Shown piece after piece: positions 31,502 to 41,160 of a stretch of 64,000 nt of DNA. Location of the stretch: the NCBI RefSeq assembly GCF_017573465.1, contig NZ_JAGEPF010000006.1, forward strand, positions 62,001 through 126,000, given 5' to 3'. Position numbers and translations under genes: made by a program. Each line of letters starts with the position of its first letter. The first letter of the stretch is position 1. The stretch comes from Actinomadura violacea (GTDB lineage: Bacteria > Actinomycetota > Actinomycetes > Streptosporangiales > Streptosporangiaceae). The notes beneath the pieces were generated by a model, which did no database searches, was not told the DNA's origin, and worked only from the letters and a program-made list of their open reading frames with translations.

Positions 31502-33022
31502 TCAACGGCCTTCGCGCAGTGCGGTCTTGACGACCTTGCCGGTGGCGTTGCGGGGGAGCGCGCCGGTGAACTCGACCGTGCGGGGGCACTTGAAGTGCGC
31601 GATCCGGGTCCGGATCCAGGCGATGAGGTCGGGCCCGGACGGCGCGGCGCCGGGGACGGGGACCACGACGGCGTGGACGGCCTCGCCCCAGCGCTCGTCG
31701 GGGACGCCGATCACCGCGACCTCCGCCACGTCGGGATGCTCGGCGAGCGCGGCCTCCACCTCGGCCGGGAAGATGTTCTCCCCGCCGCTGATGATCATGT
31801 CCTTGGCGCGGTCGACGACGAACAGGTAGCCCTCGGCGTCGATCCGGACGACGTCGCCCGTCCGGTACCAGCCGTCCGGGGTGAACGCGGCGGCGGTGGC
31901 GTCCGGGTCGCGCCAGTAGCCGCTGGTCAGCGAGTCGCCCCGGATCAGCAGCTCGCCGGGCTCGCCGGGCGGCACGTCCGACCCGTCGGGGGCGACGACG
32001 CGGACCTCCCAGCCGAGGGTGACGTTCCCGGCGCTCGGCAGGTGCGGGCCGTCCGGGACGTGGTCGTCGGGGTGCAGCAGGCTGATGAACGACTGGCACT
32101 CGGTGTTGCCGTAGATCTGCCGGAACCGGCAGCCGAGCGTGTCGAGGGCGGCGCGCAGCGACGCCGGGGTGATCGGCGCGGACCCGTACTGGATCTCGCG
32201 CAGCGACGACAGGTCGGGCCGGACGGCGCGGCCCCGCACCTCGGCGACCAGCATGTCGATGAGCGTCGGCCCGGCGGTGAAGAACTCGACGCGGTCGGTC
32301 TCGATCGCGTCGACGACGGCGTCCGGCTGGAACGCGCCGTGCACGATCAGCTCCCCGGCCGTCAGCACGCACTGCATCGCCTGCGCCCACCCGGCGAGGT
32401 GGAACAGCGGCATGAGCTGCAGGTGCCGGGACCCGGGGACCTGGTCGCCGATCTCGATCGCGAAGCCGGACAGGCTGCGGATCAGCGAGGCGTTGTCCAG
32501 CGGGATCGCCTTCGGGCGGCCGGTCGTGCCGCTGGTGTGCATCAGCCCGAACACGCCCGTCGCGGACAGCCGTTCGGTCGGACGGGGCGGCGGGGGAGCG
32601 TCGAGGCCGGCGTCGGGGAACCAGCCGCCGTCCGCGGTCCCGATCGCGACCCGCGCGCGCAGGCCGGGCGCGGCCGCGTCGACCGTGCCGGCGAACGCGG
32701 GGTCGGCGACGGCGGCGACCGGGGTGAGCAGCGCGCACAGCCGCGCCAGCTCGGGCGCCGCGAGCCGCCAGTTCACGAACGCGGGGATCGCGCCCGCCCG
32801 CATCAGCGCGAGCGCGTGGACGAGGAAGTCGGCGCTGTTGCGCGCCATGACCGCGACGACGTCGCCGTCGCCGATCCCGAGCGCGGCCCAGCCGCCCGCG
32901 CGCCGCTCCACCGCGTCCAGCAACTCCCCGTAGGTGAGGCGGGCGCCGCGGTCGTCGCGGACGGCGGTCCGGTCGCGGTGCGCGGACGCGCGCCATTCGA
33001 GGACGTGGATCCAGCTCTGCAC
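31502..33022 (-). CDS. Acyl-CoA synthetase (AMP-binding)
   Basis: 506 residues of the ANL superfamily: MHTSGTTGRPKAIPLD near residue 160, motif YGNTEC near 300, WYRTGDVVRID near 385, and catalytic Lys in RNATGKVVK near the C-terminus. It activates a carboxylic acid to its CoA thioester. It forms a leftward pair with the VOC gene (14-base gap), facing the TetR gene at 33746. Its relation to the paralogous ligase at 34476 suggests two related substrates under the same regulator. Confidence 0.9.
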   Translation of the reverse strand: MQSWIHVLEWRASAHRDRTAVRDDRGARLTYGELLDAVERRAGGWAALGIGDGDVVAVMARNSADFLVHALALMRAGAIPAFVNWRLAAPELARLCALLTPVAAVADPAFAGTVDAAAPGLRARVAIGTADGGWFPDAGLDAPPPPRPTERLSATGVFGLMHTSGTTGRPKAIPLDNASLIRSLSGFAIEIGDQVPGSRHLQLMPLFHLAGWAQAMQCVLTAGELIVHGAFQPDAVVDAIETDRVEFFTAGPTLIDMLVAEVRGRAVRPDLSSLREIQYGSAPITPASLRAALDTLGCRFRQIYGNTECQSFISLLHPDDHVPDGPHLPSAGNVTLGWEVRVVAPDGSDVPPGEPGELLIRGDSLTSGYWRDPDATAAAFTPDGWYRTGDVVRIDAEGYLFVVDRAKDMIISGGENIFPAEVEAALAEHPDVAEVAVIGVPDERWGEAVHAVVVPVPGAAPSGPDLIAWIRTRIAHFKCPRTVEFTGALPRNATGKVVKTALREGR

Positions 33023-33035
33023 GGCCGGTGCCCCG

Positions 33036-33614
33036 TCAGCCCTGGAGGGGCGTGTCGCGGTCGGCGGCGGTGCGCGGTTCGTGCGCGACGTCCTCGGGGG
33101 TGAAGTCGCGCAGCCAACACGCGAACTCCAGCAGGATGCCGTCGGGGTCCTGGAAGTAGAAGGACCGGACGTAGACGCCGGGGTGCATCTCCCGTGCGAC
33201 CTGGGTCTCGCTGTCGTCGTGGTTGACGATCGGCGCGACCTTGACGCCCTTGGCCTTCAGCCTTGCCCGGTACTCCTCGAACATGTCGGGCGGGACGTCG
33301 AACGCGACGTGGTTGAGCGACCCGATGCCGCTGATCCACTCGCCGAAGCCGGGCACGGTCACCGGCGCGGCGACGCCGGGGCTGGCCTCCGGGGAGTTCG
33401 GGAACCAGAAGAACGCCAGCGAGTTGCCGTTGCCCGCGTCGAAGAAGAAGTGCTGGCCCATGCCGTCCGGCAGGTCCAGCGTCTTGATCAGCTTCATGCC
33501 GAGGACGCCGCTGTAGAAGTCCACGGTGCGCTTCATGTCCGAGCAGACCAGCGCGACGTGGTTGAAGCCGCGGATGCGGAAGGCCGGCTCGCCGCCGGCG
33601 GTCGGTGCGCTCAT
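33036..33614 (-). CDS. VOC family protein (glyoxalase/extradiol-dioxygenase fold)
   Basis: 192 residues with two VOC beta-alpha-beta-beta-beta modules. Metal-ligand candidates are His in FNHVALVCSD (~20), His in SLNHVAFDV (~100) and Glu in GILLEFACW (~160), the His/His/Glu pattern of metal-binding VOC enzymes. Ring-cleavage, glyoxalase or epimerase activities are possible. ATG 33614 has GAGGAG five bases upstream; a GTG two codons earlier is too close to it. It is the first gene of a leftward pair with an acyl-CoA ligase, facing a TetR gene. Confidence 0.85.
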   Translation of the reverse strand: MSAPTAGGEPAFRIRGFNHVALVCSDMKRTVDFYSGVLGMKLIKTLDLPDGMGQHFFFDAGNGNSLAFFWFPNSPEASPGVAAPVTVPGFGEWISGIGSLNHVAFDVPPDMFEEYRARLKAKGVKVAPIVNHDDSETQVAREMHPGVYVRSFYFQDPDGILLEFACWLRDFTPEDVAHEPRTAADRDTPLQG

Positions 33615-33646
33615 GCTCACTCCTCGGGTGCGGGTAATCTAATGCT

Positions 33647-33663
33647 AACGTCAGATTTATATC
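33647..33663. promoter_or_regulatory. Shared 17-base motif, copy A
   Basis: AACGTCAGATTTATATC between the VOC gene and the TetR gene. An identical 17-base copy is at 34443-34459. The extended site here reads CTAACGTCAG, close to the CTAACGTTAG palindrome bound by some TetR proteins. Confidence 0.65.
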
Positions 33664-33745
33664 CTCCCTCGCGCGGTCCCGGCTGTAAAGGCCCGGGGGA
33701 CGCGCCCGGGAGGGGCGCACAGCGTCCCGACCCGAGGAGAAACCG

Positions 33746-34390
33746 GTGTTAGGTTCAGGTGTGGAGAAGGATCAGACCACGCGTCCGACCGTGCGCGGGC
33801 GCAGGACGCTCGCCGCCATCGAGGCCGCCGCCCGCCGGATCATCGCCCGCAAGGGCTTCCTCGCGATGACGGTCGCCGACATAGCGCAGGAGGCCGGCCG
33901 CTCGCCCGCCTCGTTCTACAACTACTACGACTCCAAGGAAGACCTGCTCGCCCACTGGGCGGACGACTTCCGCGCCGAGGCCAAGGCTCGCGCGGTGGTC
34001 GCCTACAAGCACGGCGTGCCGCCCCGCGAGCGCGTCATGGAGTCGGCGCGCGCGCACTGGATGACCTACCGCGAACGGCTCGCCGAGATGGTCGGCGTCT
34101 TCCAGCTCGCCATGATCAACGAGGAGTTCGCGGGGCACTGGCGCGAGCTGTGCGACGACGCCGTCGCGAGCATCACCGAGAGCGTCCGCCGCGCGCAGCG
34201 GGAGGGCTACTGCCCCGGCGTGGACCCCGGCCTCACGGCCGCCGCGATCGTCGCGATGCTCAACCAGTTCTGCTACGACCGCCTCGCCGGCGCCGGTGAG
34301 GACGCCGACATCGACGACGAGGCCGCGATCCGCGCCCTCGGCGAGATCTGGTACCGCGCGATCTACTGGCGGGCCGACGACCAGGGCTGA
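33746..34390 (+). CDS. TetR family regulator
   Basis: 214 residues. DNA-binding part ~17-65: RRTLAAIEAAARRIIARKG, then MTVADIAQEAGRSPASFYNYYDSKEDLLAHW. The C-terminus has a large helical pocket. It sits between a leftward ligase/VOC pair and the rightward eight-gene operon, and a 17-base identical motif lies in front of each. It probably controls both units, perhaps in response to an acyl-CoA. GTG 33746 follows GAGGAG. Confidence 0.92.
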   Translation: MLGSGVEKDQTTRPTVRGRRTLAAIEAAARRIIARKGFLAMTVADIAQEAGRSPASFYNYYDSKEDLLAHWADDFRAEAKARAVVAYKHGVPPRERVMESARAHWMTYRERLAEMVGVFQLAMINEEFAGHWRELCDDAVASITESVRRAQREGYCPGVDPGLTAAAIVAMLNQFCYDRLAGAGEDADIDDEAAIRALGEIWYRAIYWRADDQG

Positions 34391-34442
34391 CGACCTCGGG
34401 GGCGGGGGGTTGTCAAACCTCGTGCGCTTCTAACATGATTCC

Positions 34443-34459
34443 AACGTCAGATTTATATC
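34443..34459. promoter_or_regulatory. Shared 17-base motif, copy B, operon promoter
   Basis: AACGTCAGATTTATATC, identical to 33647-33663, ends 17 bases before the first gene of the eight-gene operon (34476). The TTTATAT part could also be the -10 region, so a bound repressor would block the promoter. Confidence 0.65.
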
Positions 34460-34475
34460 TTGCAGAGGAGGCCGC

Positions 34476-36023
34476 ATGGGGACGGACGGATCTCCGGCGG
34501 GGATGGTCCGGCACTGGGCGCGCACGCGCCCGGACGCCCCGGCGGTGTCGACGGGCGGCGGCCGCTCGCTGACGTTCGCCGAGCTGGACGCGGTGAGCTC
34601 CCGCCTCGCCCGCGCGCTGCTCGCCGCCGGCGCCGCGCCCGGCGACCGCGTCGCCTTCCTCGGCCGCGACGCCACCACCTGGGCGGTGACGCTGGTCGGG
34701 GCGTCCAAGGTGCGGGCCATGGGGGTGCCGCTGAACTGGCGGCTGTCCCGGCCGGAGACGGCCGAGGTGATCGCCGACGCCGAGCCCGTCGCGGTCGTGT
34801 GCGAGCCGGAGTTCCTGCCGCTGCTCGGCCTTCCGGCCGTCGAGGGCGCCGAGCCGCAGGTGGTGGTGGACGGCGCGGCCGTCCCGCTCGACGCGTGGCT
34901 CGCCGGCCACGACGCCGCCGACCCGGGGCTTCCCGCCGAGCCCGGCGACGTGGCGTTCCTCTTCTACACCTCCGGCACGACCGGCCGCCCGAAGGGCGTG
35001 CAGCTCGCCAACCGGAACATCGCCGCGAACCTCGCCAAGCCCGCCCCCTGGACGATCGGCCCCGGCGACACCGTCTTCGTGCCCGCGCCGACCTTCCACG
35101 TGTCCGGCAGCGGCTGGCTGTTCCTGTGCCTCGGCGTCGGTGCGCACGCCCTGTACGTCCGCGACATCGTGCCCGCCGACGTGCTGCGGCTGCTGGAGTC
35201 GGAGCGGGTGACGCACGCGCTGGTCGTACCCGCGCTGCTGCAGATGCTGGTCCGCCACCCGGTCGCGCAGGAGATCGACTTCTCCCGGCTCCGGACGCTG
35301 ATCTACGGCGGCTCGCCGATCGCGCCCGCCGTGCTCGTCGAGGCCCGCGAGCTGCTCGGCTGCGACCTCGTCCAGGGCTACGGCCTCACCGAGACATGCG
35401 GGCCGATCACGTTCCTCGGCCCCGCCGACCACGCGCCCGGCGCCCCCGAGCACCGGCTCGCCTCCGCCGGGCGCGCGGTCGAGGGCGTCGAGCTGTCCGT
35501 CCGCGACCCGGCGACCGGCGAGCCGCTGCCCGCCGGGGACGTCGGCGAGATCTGGACGCGCAGCGACATGGTGATGGCGGGGTACCGCAACCGGCCCGCC
35601 GAGCAGGACGCCGCGATGACCCCGGACGGCTGGTTCCGCACCGGCGACGCCGGCTACCTCGACGCCGACGGCTACCTGTTCGTCACCGACCGGGTGAAGG
35701 ACATGATCGTGTCCGGCGGCGAGAACGTGTACCCGGTCGAGGTCGAGAACGTGCTGATGAACCACCCCGCGATCGCCGACGCGGCGGTCATCGGGGTGCC
35801 GCACGAGCGCTGGGGCGAGACGGTGAAGGCCCTCGTCGTCGCGCGGGGCGGGCCGCCCGCGCCGGACGAGGTGATCGCCTACTGCCGCGAGCGCCTCGCC
35901 CACTACAAGTGCCCGACCTCGGTCGACGTCGTGGACGACCTGCCCCGCAACCCCAGCGGCAAGATCCTCAAGCGCGATCTGCGGGCCGCCTACTGGCCCG
36001 CCCACGGAAGGAGCGTCGGATGA
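34476..36023 (+). CDS. Acyl-CoA synthetase (AMP-binding), first gene of the eight-gene operon
   Basis: 515 residues of the ANL superfamily: FYTSGTTGRPKGVQLAN near residue 165, YGLTETCGP near 305, GWFRTGDAGYLD near 388, GGENVYPVEVENVL near 420 and catalytic Lys in NPSGKILK near 498. It would convert a carboxylic acid to its CoA ester as the entry step. Its stop overlaps the aldolase ATG by four bases, starting a chain of seven overlapping junctions. A GGAGGCC ribosome site precedes ATG 34476, and the shared TetR motif lies just upstream. Confidence 0.92.
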   Translation: MGTDGSPAGMVRHWARTRPDAPAVSTGGGRSLTFAELDAVSSRLARALLAAGAAPGDRVAFLGRDATTWAVTLVGASKVRAMGVPLNWRLSRPETAEVIADAEPVAVVCEPEFLPLLGLPAVEGAEPQVVVDGAAVPLDAWLAGHDAADPGLPAEPGDVAFLFYTSGTTGRPKGVQLANRNIAANLAKPAPWTIGPGDTVFVPAPTFHVSGSGWLFLCLGVGAHALYVRDIVPADVLRLLESERVTHALVVPALLQMLVRHPVAQEIDFSRLRTLIYGGSPIAPAVLVEARELLGCDLVQGYGLTETCGPITFLGPADHAPGAPEHRLASAGRAVEGVELSVRDPATGEPLPAGDVGEIWTRSDMVMAGYRNRPAEQDAAMTPDGWFRTGDAGYLDADGYLFVTDRVKDMIVSGGENVYPVEVENVLMNHPAIADAAVIGVPHERWGETVKALVVARGGPPAPDEVIAYCRERLAHYKCPTSVDVVDDLPRNPSGKILKRDLRAAYWPAHGRSVG

Positions 36024-36817
36024 CCGGGCCGGGGCGCGGGAACAGGGTGAAGCGGGCGCTGTGCGGCGGGGAGGTCGCGGTCGTCGTGGCCGGGCACTCC
36101 GCCTCGTCCGACACCGCCGACTTCGTCGGGCAGCTCGGCTTCGACGGGCTCTGGCTGGAAGGCGAGCACGGCGCGGTCACCTGGGACCGCATCGGCGACC
36201 TCACCCGGGCGTGCGAGCTGTGGGACATGGCCGCCATGTACCGGGTGCGGACGCTGGAACCGTCGCTGGTGGCGCGCGCGCTGACCCTCGGCGTGCACGG
36301 CATCGTCGTCCCGCAGGTGAGCACCGCCGACGAGGCGCGGCGGCTCGTCGCGGCCGCCAAGTTCGCGCCGCAGGGCGCGCGCGGGGTGTCGCGTGGGCGC
36401 CGCTCCTATGGCCGTCCCGGGTTCCTGGACGAGGAGAACGACCAGACCGTCCTCGTCGTCCAGCTCGAAGACCCGGACGCGCTCGGGAACGCGGAGGAGA
36501 TCGCCGCGGTGCCCGGCATCGACGTCGTGTTCGTCGCGCCGAACGACCTCGCGCAGGCGATGGGGCACCAGGGCCGCCCGGACCACCCCGAGGTCGCGGG
36601 CGCCATCGACGCCACGCTCGCCAGGATCGCGGCGGTCGGCGCGGCGGCGCCCGGCACGCTGTGCCCCGGCGACCAGATCGACCGGTTCGTCGGCCTCGGC
36701 GCCCGGTTCCTCTACACCTCCTACGACGCCTGGATCACGGCCGGCGCGCGCGACTTCCGCCGGACCCTGGACGCGGCCACCGCACGGCGCACCGCACGAA
36801 CGGATGGAGCAGCATGA
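36020..36817 (+). CDS. HpcH/HpaI-type class II aldolase
   Basis: 265 residues of the HpcH/HpaI family. Conserved parts are GFDGLWLEGEHG (~41-51), VRTLEPSLVARALTLGVHGIVVPQV, the metal-binding QLEDPDAL and the VFVAPNDLA motif near 177. The HpaI branch cleaves 4-hydroxy-2-oxo acids to pyruvate and an aldehyde, or runs in reverse. Citrate-lyase-beta-type members, acting on CoA esters, are more distant. In this operon it could join or split a carbon chain upstream of the kinase and enolase. It is coupled at both ends by ATGA overlaps. Confidence 0.9.
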   Translation: MTGPGRGNRVKRALCGGEVAVVVAGHSASSDTADFVGQLGFDGLWLEGEHGAVTWDRIGDLTRACELWDMAAMYRVRTLEPSLVARALTLGVHGIVVPQVSTADEARRLVAAAKFAPQGARGVSRGRRSYGRPGFLDEENDQTVLVVQLEDPDALGNAEEIAAVPGIDVVFVAPNDLAQAMGHQGRPDHPEVAGAIDATLARIAAVGAAAPGTLCPGDQIDRFVGLGARFLYTSYDAWITAGARDFRRTLDAATARRTARTDGAA

Positions 36818-37929
36818 CGATCGAACGCACCTTCGTGGGCCTCCCCTCCCCGGTGATCGGCCGGGCCGGCGCGGGCGGCCACCCCTGCCAGGGCCTCTAC
36901 CACCGGCGCGCCGGGACGAAGCCGAAGATCGCCTTCATCGCGACGCACTACCAGATCGACTTCTCCGAGCACTACCTCGCCGACTACCTGGCCGAGCGCG
37001 GCTTCGGCTTCCTCGGCTGGAACACCCGGTTCCGCGGCGACGAGAGCCACTTCCTGCTGGACCACGCGCTCGTCGACATCGGTGTGGGCGTGCGGTGGCT
37101 GCGCGAGGTCGCGGGCGCCGAGACCGTCGTGCTGCTCGGCAACTCCGGCGGCGGCTCGCTGATGGCCGCGTACCAGTCGCAGGCCGTCGAGCCGAACGTC
37201 ACGACGCTGCCGGGCCTGCGCCTCGCCGCCGGCGTCGACGACCTGCCCGCGGGCGACGCCTACATCTCCGTCGCCGCGCACCTCGGCCGCCCCGACGTGC
37301 TCACGTCCTGGATGGACGGCTCGGTCACCGACGAGTCCGACCCGGTCGCGACCGACCCGTCCCTCGACCTGTTCAACCCGGAGAACGGCCCGCCCTACAG
37401 CCCCGAGTTCCTCGCCCGGTACCGCGCCGCGCAGGAGGCCCGGAACCGGCGCATCACCGCGTGGGTGAAGGACGAGCTGGCCCGGCTGTCCGCCGCCGGC
37501 TACCACGACCGCCCGTTCAGCGTGTTCCGGACGTGGGCCGACCCGCGCATGGTCGACCCGACCATCGAGCCGACGAACCGGCGCCCGAACAGCTGCTACC
37601 CGGGCAAGCCGGAGCGCGCGAACCGGTCGGTGTTCGGCATCGCCGCCGCCTGCACGCTGCGCACCTGGCTGAGCCTGTGGAGCCTGGACGACTCGCAGAC
37701 CCGCGCGCACCCGCACCTCGCGCGGATCACCGTGCCGTCGCTGGTCGTCAACGCCGACGCCGACACCGGCGTGTTCCCGAGCGACGCCGCCGCGATGTAC
37801 GACGCGCTGGCCGCGCCGGACAAGGAGCGCCACGACCTGTCCGGCGACCACTACTTCCTGACGCCCGACGGCGCGCGCGACGAGCTCGCCGACCTGATCG
37901 CCGGCTGGCTCGGCAAGCGCTTCCGATGA
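36814..37929 (+). CDS. Alpha/beta hydrolase
   Basis: 371 residues, no signal peptide. The nucleophile elbow reads LLGNSGGGSLMAAY near residue 112 (GNSGG, a Ser nucleophile). A catalytic Asp candidate is in VVNADADTGV near 312 and His in SGDHYFLTPDG near 348. It resembles the hydrolase/aryl-esterase-like proteins found beside amidohydrolase and steroid genes rather than classic lipases. It could release CoA or hydrolyse an ester or lactone. Overlaps of four bases link it to the aldolase and the kinase. Confidence 0.85.
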   Translation: MTIERTFVGLPSPVIGRAGAGGHPCQGLYHRRAGTKPKIAFIATHYQIDFSEHYLADYLAERGFGFLGWNTRFRGDESHFLLDHALVDIGVGVRWLREVAGAETVVLLGNSGGGSLMAAYQSQAVEPNVTTLPGLRLAAGVDDLPAGDAYISVAAHLGRPDVLTSWMDGSVTDESDPVATDPSLDLFNPENGPPYSPEFLARYRAAQEARNRRITAWVKDELARLSAAGYHDRPFSVFRTWADPRMVDPTIEPTNRRPNSCYPGKPERANRSVFGIAAACTLRTWLSLWSLDDSQTRAHPHLARITVPSLVVNADADTGVFPSDAAAMYDALAAPDKERHDLSGDHYFLTPDGARDELADLIAGWLGKRFR

Positions 37930-38933
37930 CCGCGGACGTCCCCGCGGAGATCGCCGCCGGGCTGCGGCGGCTCGGCCTCGCCGGCCCGGAGCCGGTCCGC
38001 GGCGAGCCGCTGACCGGCGGCGTCTCCTCGGACGTGTGGCGGGTCGACCTGCCGGACGGGCCCGTCTGCGCGAAGCGGGCGCTGCCGCGGCTGAAGGTGG
38101 CGGGCGACTGGCGGGCGCCGACCGAGCGGTCCGGGTGGGAGGCGCGCTGGCTGGCGCTCGCCGCCGGGCTGGCGCCCGGCGCGGCGTGCCGCCCGCTCGG
38201 CTACGACGCGGACGGCCATGTGCTCGTCCTCGAATGGCTCGACCCGTCCGTCCACAGGGTGTGGAAGGAGCGGCTCGCGGCCGGCGACGTGGACGCCGCC
38301 ACCGCGGCGGAGGTCGGGCGGCGGCTCGCCGTCCTGCACTCCGGCGCCGCGCACGGCCCGCTGGACGAGTGGGAGCCCGCGCGGGAGCTGTTCGCGACGC
38401 TGCGGATCGACCCGTACCTGACCGCGACGGCGCGGGCGCACCCCCGGCTCGCGCCGCGGTTCGAGGCGCTGGCCGAGGGGCTCGCGACCGCCGCGATCAC
38501 GGTGATCCACGGGGACGTCAGCCCGAAGAACATCCTGATCGGCCCGGACGGGCCCGTGCTGCTGGACGCCGAGTGCGCGAGCCCCGGCGACCCCGCGTTC
38601 GACCTGGCGTTCTGCGCGAACCACCTGCTGCTCAAGGCCGTCTGGCTGCCGGACGGCCGCGACCGCTACATCGAGGCGGCGCGCGCGCTGGCCGCCGCCT
38701 ATCTCGGCGGCGCCGGCTGGGAGCCGGCCGCGGGCCTGGAGACGCGGGCGGCGCGGCTGCTGCCCGCGCTGGCCCTCGCCCGCGTCGACGGCCTGTCCCC
38801 GGTCGAGTACCTCGACGAGGACGGCCGCCGGACCGTCCGGCACGCCGCCGCGGACCTGGTCGAGCGCCCGCCGGACGGGTTCGCCGACCTCACCGCCCGC
38901 TGGCTCGACCTCACCTCCGGAGTACACGCATGA
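37926..38933 (+). CDS. APH-family small-molecule kinase
   Basis: 335 residues of the aminoglycoside-phosphotransferase/choline-kinase fold. A nucleotide region with SSDVWRVDL near residue 35 and Lys in VCAKRAL; catalytic loop HGDVSPKN (195-202) and metal-binding LLDAE near 214, then GDPAFDLAF. Related proteins phosphorylate sugars, homoserine, methylthioribose or glycerate-like alcohols. Its place right before an enolase homologue suggests it makes the phospho-hydroxyacid on which that enzyme acts. ATG 37926 overlaps the hydrolase stop. Confidence 0.88.
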   Translation: MTADVPAEIAAGLRRLGLAGPEPVRGEPLTGGVSSDVWRVDLPDGPVCAKRALPRLKVAGDWRAPTERSGWEARWLALAAGLAPGAACRPLGYDADGHVLVLEWLDPSVHRVWKERLAAGDVDAATAAEVGRRLAVLHSGAAHGPLDEWEPARELFATLRIDPYLTATARAHPRLAPRFEALAEGLATAAITVIHGDVSPKNILIGPDGPVLLDAECASPGDPAFDLAFCANHLLLKAVWLPDGRDRYIEAARALAAAYLGGAGWEPAAGLETRAARLLPALALARVDGLSPVEYLDEDGRRTVRHAAADLVERPPDGFADLTARWLDLTSGVHA

Positions 38934-40207
38934 GCACCGAGATCACGTCCGTCACCGGCCACCGCCGCTGGGACTCGCGCGCCCGGCCCACCGTCGAGGT
39001 CGTCGTGCGCACCGCCGCCGGTACCGGACGGGCCCTCGCCCCCGCCGGCGCGTCCACCGGCTCCGGCGAGGCCGTCGACCTGCGCGACGGCGGCGACGCG
39101 TTCGGCGGGCACGACGTGACCCGCGCGGTCGCGGCCGTCAACGCCGACATCGCCGACGCCCTCACCGGCATGGACGTCACCGACCAGGCCGCCATCGACC
39201 ACCGCCTGGAGGAGCTCGACGGCACGCCCGGCTTCTCGCGGCTCGGCGGCAACGCGGCGGTCGCGACCTCGATGGCCGTCGCGCACGCGGCCGCCGCGTC
39301 CCGGGGCGTGCCGCTGTGGCGGCACCTCGACCCGGCGGCGACGCGGCTGCCGCTGCCGGAGATCCAGGTGTTCGGCGGCGGCGCGCACGCGCACGGCCGC
39401 CTGGACATCCAGGACCTGCTGGTCGTCCCGCTCGCCGCGGGCTCGTTCGCGCAGGCGCTGGACTGGGCCGCCGAGATCCACCGCAGCGCGGGCCGCTGGC
39501 TGGACGAGCGCGGACGGCTCGCCGGGACCGCCGACGAGGGCGGCTGGTGGCCCGCGTTCGACTCCAACGCCGAGGCCCTCGAAGCCCTCGTCGCCGCGAT
39601 CGAGGGCGCCGGCCTCACGCCCGGCGCCGACGTCGGCATCGCGATCGACGTGGCCGCGACCCAGTTCGGGTCCGGCGGCACGTACCGGCTGGCCCGCGAG
39701 GGCCGCGAGTACGACCGGGACGGCTGGGGCGAGGTGCTGCTCGGCTGGCTCGACAGGTTCCCGATCGTGTCGGTCGAGGACCCGTTCGCCGAGGACGACC
39801 CCGACGGCATGGCGCTGATCACCAAGGCGGCCGGGGACCGGATCCAGATCGTCGGCGACGACTTCCTGGTCACCGACGCCGAGCGGGTGCGGGCCGCCGC
39901 CGCGCAGCGCACCGCCAACACCGTGCTGGTCAAGCCGAACCAGGCGGGCACGCTCACCCGCGCGCGCGCCGCGCTGGACGCCGCCGCCGAGAGCGGTCTC
40001 GGCGCGATCGTGTCGGCCCGGTCCGGCGAGACCGAGGACGTCACGATCGTCCACCTCGCGGTCGGCTGGGGCAGCGGCGGCTTCAAGGTCGGGTCGTCCG
40101 CGCGCGGCGAGCGCACCGCGAAGTGGAACGAGATGCTGCGCGTCGAGGAGGAGCTCGGCGACGCCGCCCGCTACGCCGGAAACGCCGGACTCGGGCCCGC
40201 ACTGTGA
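38930..40207 (+). CDS. Divergent enolase-family protein
   Basis: 425 residues, enolase length. N-terminal [17 protein letters not shown] loop, DEGG (E203) and barrel ligands D240 (IAIDVAA), E283 (VSVEDPF), D310 (IVGDDF) match the metal site. Base K335 ([13 protein letters not shown]) and K386 (GGFKVGSS) match the enolase pair. Two catalytic positions differ: the His of SHRSGE is Ala (SARSGE, 363), and the Glu of the IQEF loop is Asp (162). Housekeeping enolases keep both, so this paralogue probably dehydrates a different 2-phospho-3-hydroxy acid. Coupled to the kinase and dehydrogenase genes. Confidence 0.88.
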   Translation: MSTEITSVTGHRRWDSRARPTVEVVVRTAAGTGRALAPAGASTGSGEAVDLRDGGDAFGGHDVTRAVAAVNADIADALTGMDVTDQAAIDHRLEELDGTPGFSRLGGNAAVATSMAVAHAAAASRGVPLWRHLDPAATRLPLPEIQVFGGGAHAHGRLDIQDLLVVPLAAGSFAQALDWAAEIHRSAGRWLDERGRLAGTADEGGWWPAFDSNAEALEALVAAIEGAGLTPGADVGIAIDVAATQFGSGGTYRLAREGREYDRDGWGEVLLGWLDRFPIVSVEDPFAEDDPDGMALITKAAGDRIQIVGDDFLVTDAERVRAAAAQRTANTVLVKPNQAGTLTRARAALDAAAESGLGAIVSARSGETEDVTIVHLAVGWGSGGFKVGSSARGERTAKWNEMLRVEEELGDAARYAGNAGLGPAL

Positions 40208-41160
40208 CACCCCAGGTCCTCTGCCACCTCGCGCCCTCCGCGCCGATGCGCGCCCGGCTGGAACCGCTCCTCGACGGGCTCGACGTGCACTGGTGCGCCG
40301 AGGACGACGAGGAGCGGTTCGCCGCGCTGCTGCCCGCGGCCGACGTGCTGTGGCACGTCCTGCGGCCGATCACCGCGGACGACCTGGGCCGCGCCCCCGG
40401 CCTCAAGCTGATCCAGAAGCTCGGCTCGGGCGTGAACACCATCGACCTGGACGCGGCGCGCGCGCGGGGCGTGACCGTGGCGAACATGGTCGGCGCGAAC
40501 GCGCCCGCCGTCGCCGAGGCCGCGCTGACGCTGATGCTCGCCGCGCTGCGCCGCGTCGTCCCCCTGGACGCGGCCACCCGCGCCGGGCACGGCTGGCCGC
40601 TCGACACCGCGCTGTCCGACCGCGTCGGCGAGATCGGCGGACGCGTCGTCGGGCTCGTCGGGCACGGCGCGATCGCCCGGCGGCTGGAGGCGCCGCTCAC
40701 CGCGCTCGGCGCGACCGTGCTGTGGCACAGCCCGTCCGGCACGCCCGACGACCCGTCGTGGCGGCCGCTGGACGAGCTGCTCGCCGCGTCCGACATCGTC
40801 TCGCTGCACCTGCCGCTCACCCCGGCCACCGAACGGCTCATCGACGCCGGCCGGCTCGCCGCGATGAAGCCGGGCGCGATCCTCGTCAACACCTCGCGCG
40901 GCGGCGTCGTCGACGAACCGGCGCTGGTCGAGGCGCTGCGCACCGGCCGGCTGGGCGCGGCCGGGCTCGACGTGTTCGCGTCCGAGCCCGTCGATCCGGC
41001 GAACCCGCTGCTGGCGCTGGACAACGTCGTCGTGCAGCCGCACGTCGCGTGGCTGACCGGCGAGACCCTGGAGCGCTGCATCGCCATCGCAGCCGCCAAT
41101 GCCCGCCGCCTCGCGTCCGGGGAGACACTGGAGAACGTCGTCCAGGGAGCGGAACCATGA
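40204..41160 (+). CDS. D-2-hydroxyacid dehydrogenase
   Basis: 318 residues. Rossmann motif GHGAIA (153-158, last Gly replaced by Ala), catalytic triad R232 (VNTSRGG), E261 (FASEP) and H280 (QPHVAW), as in phosphoglycerate and hydroxypyruvate reductases. It lacks ACT or regulatory domains, so it is not a full-length SerA. A GTG start overlaps the enolase stop. It may supply the 2-hydroxy acid for the kinase by reducing a 2-oxo acid made by the aldolase, or oxidise it. Substrate unknown. Confidence 0.9.
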   Translation: MTPQVLCHLAPSAPMRARLEPLLDGLDVHWCAEDDEERFAALLPAADVLWHVLRPITADDLGRAPGLKLIQKLGSGVNTIDLDAARARGVTVANMVGANAPAVAEAALTLMLAALRRVVPLDAATRAGHGWPLDTALSDRVGEIGGRVVGLVGHGAIARRLEAPLTALGATVLWHSPSGTPDDPSWRPLDELLAASDIVSLHLPLTPATERLIDAGRLAAMKPGAILVNTSRGGVVDEPALVEALRTGRLGAAGLDVFASEPVDPANPLLALDNVVVQPHVAWLTGETLERCIAIAAANARRLASGETLENVVQGAEP

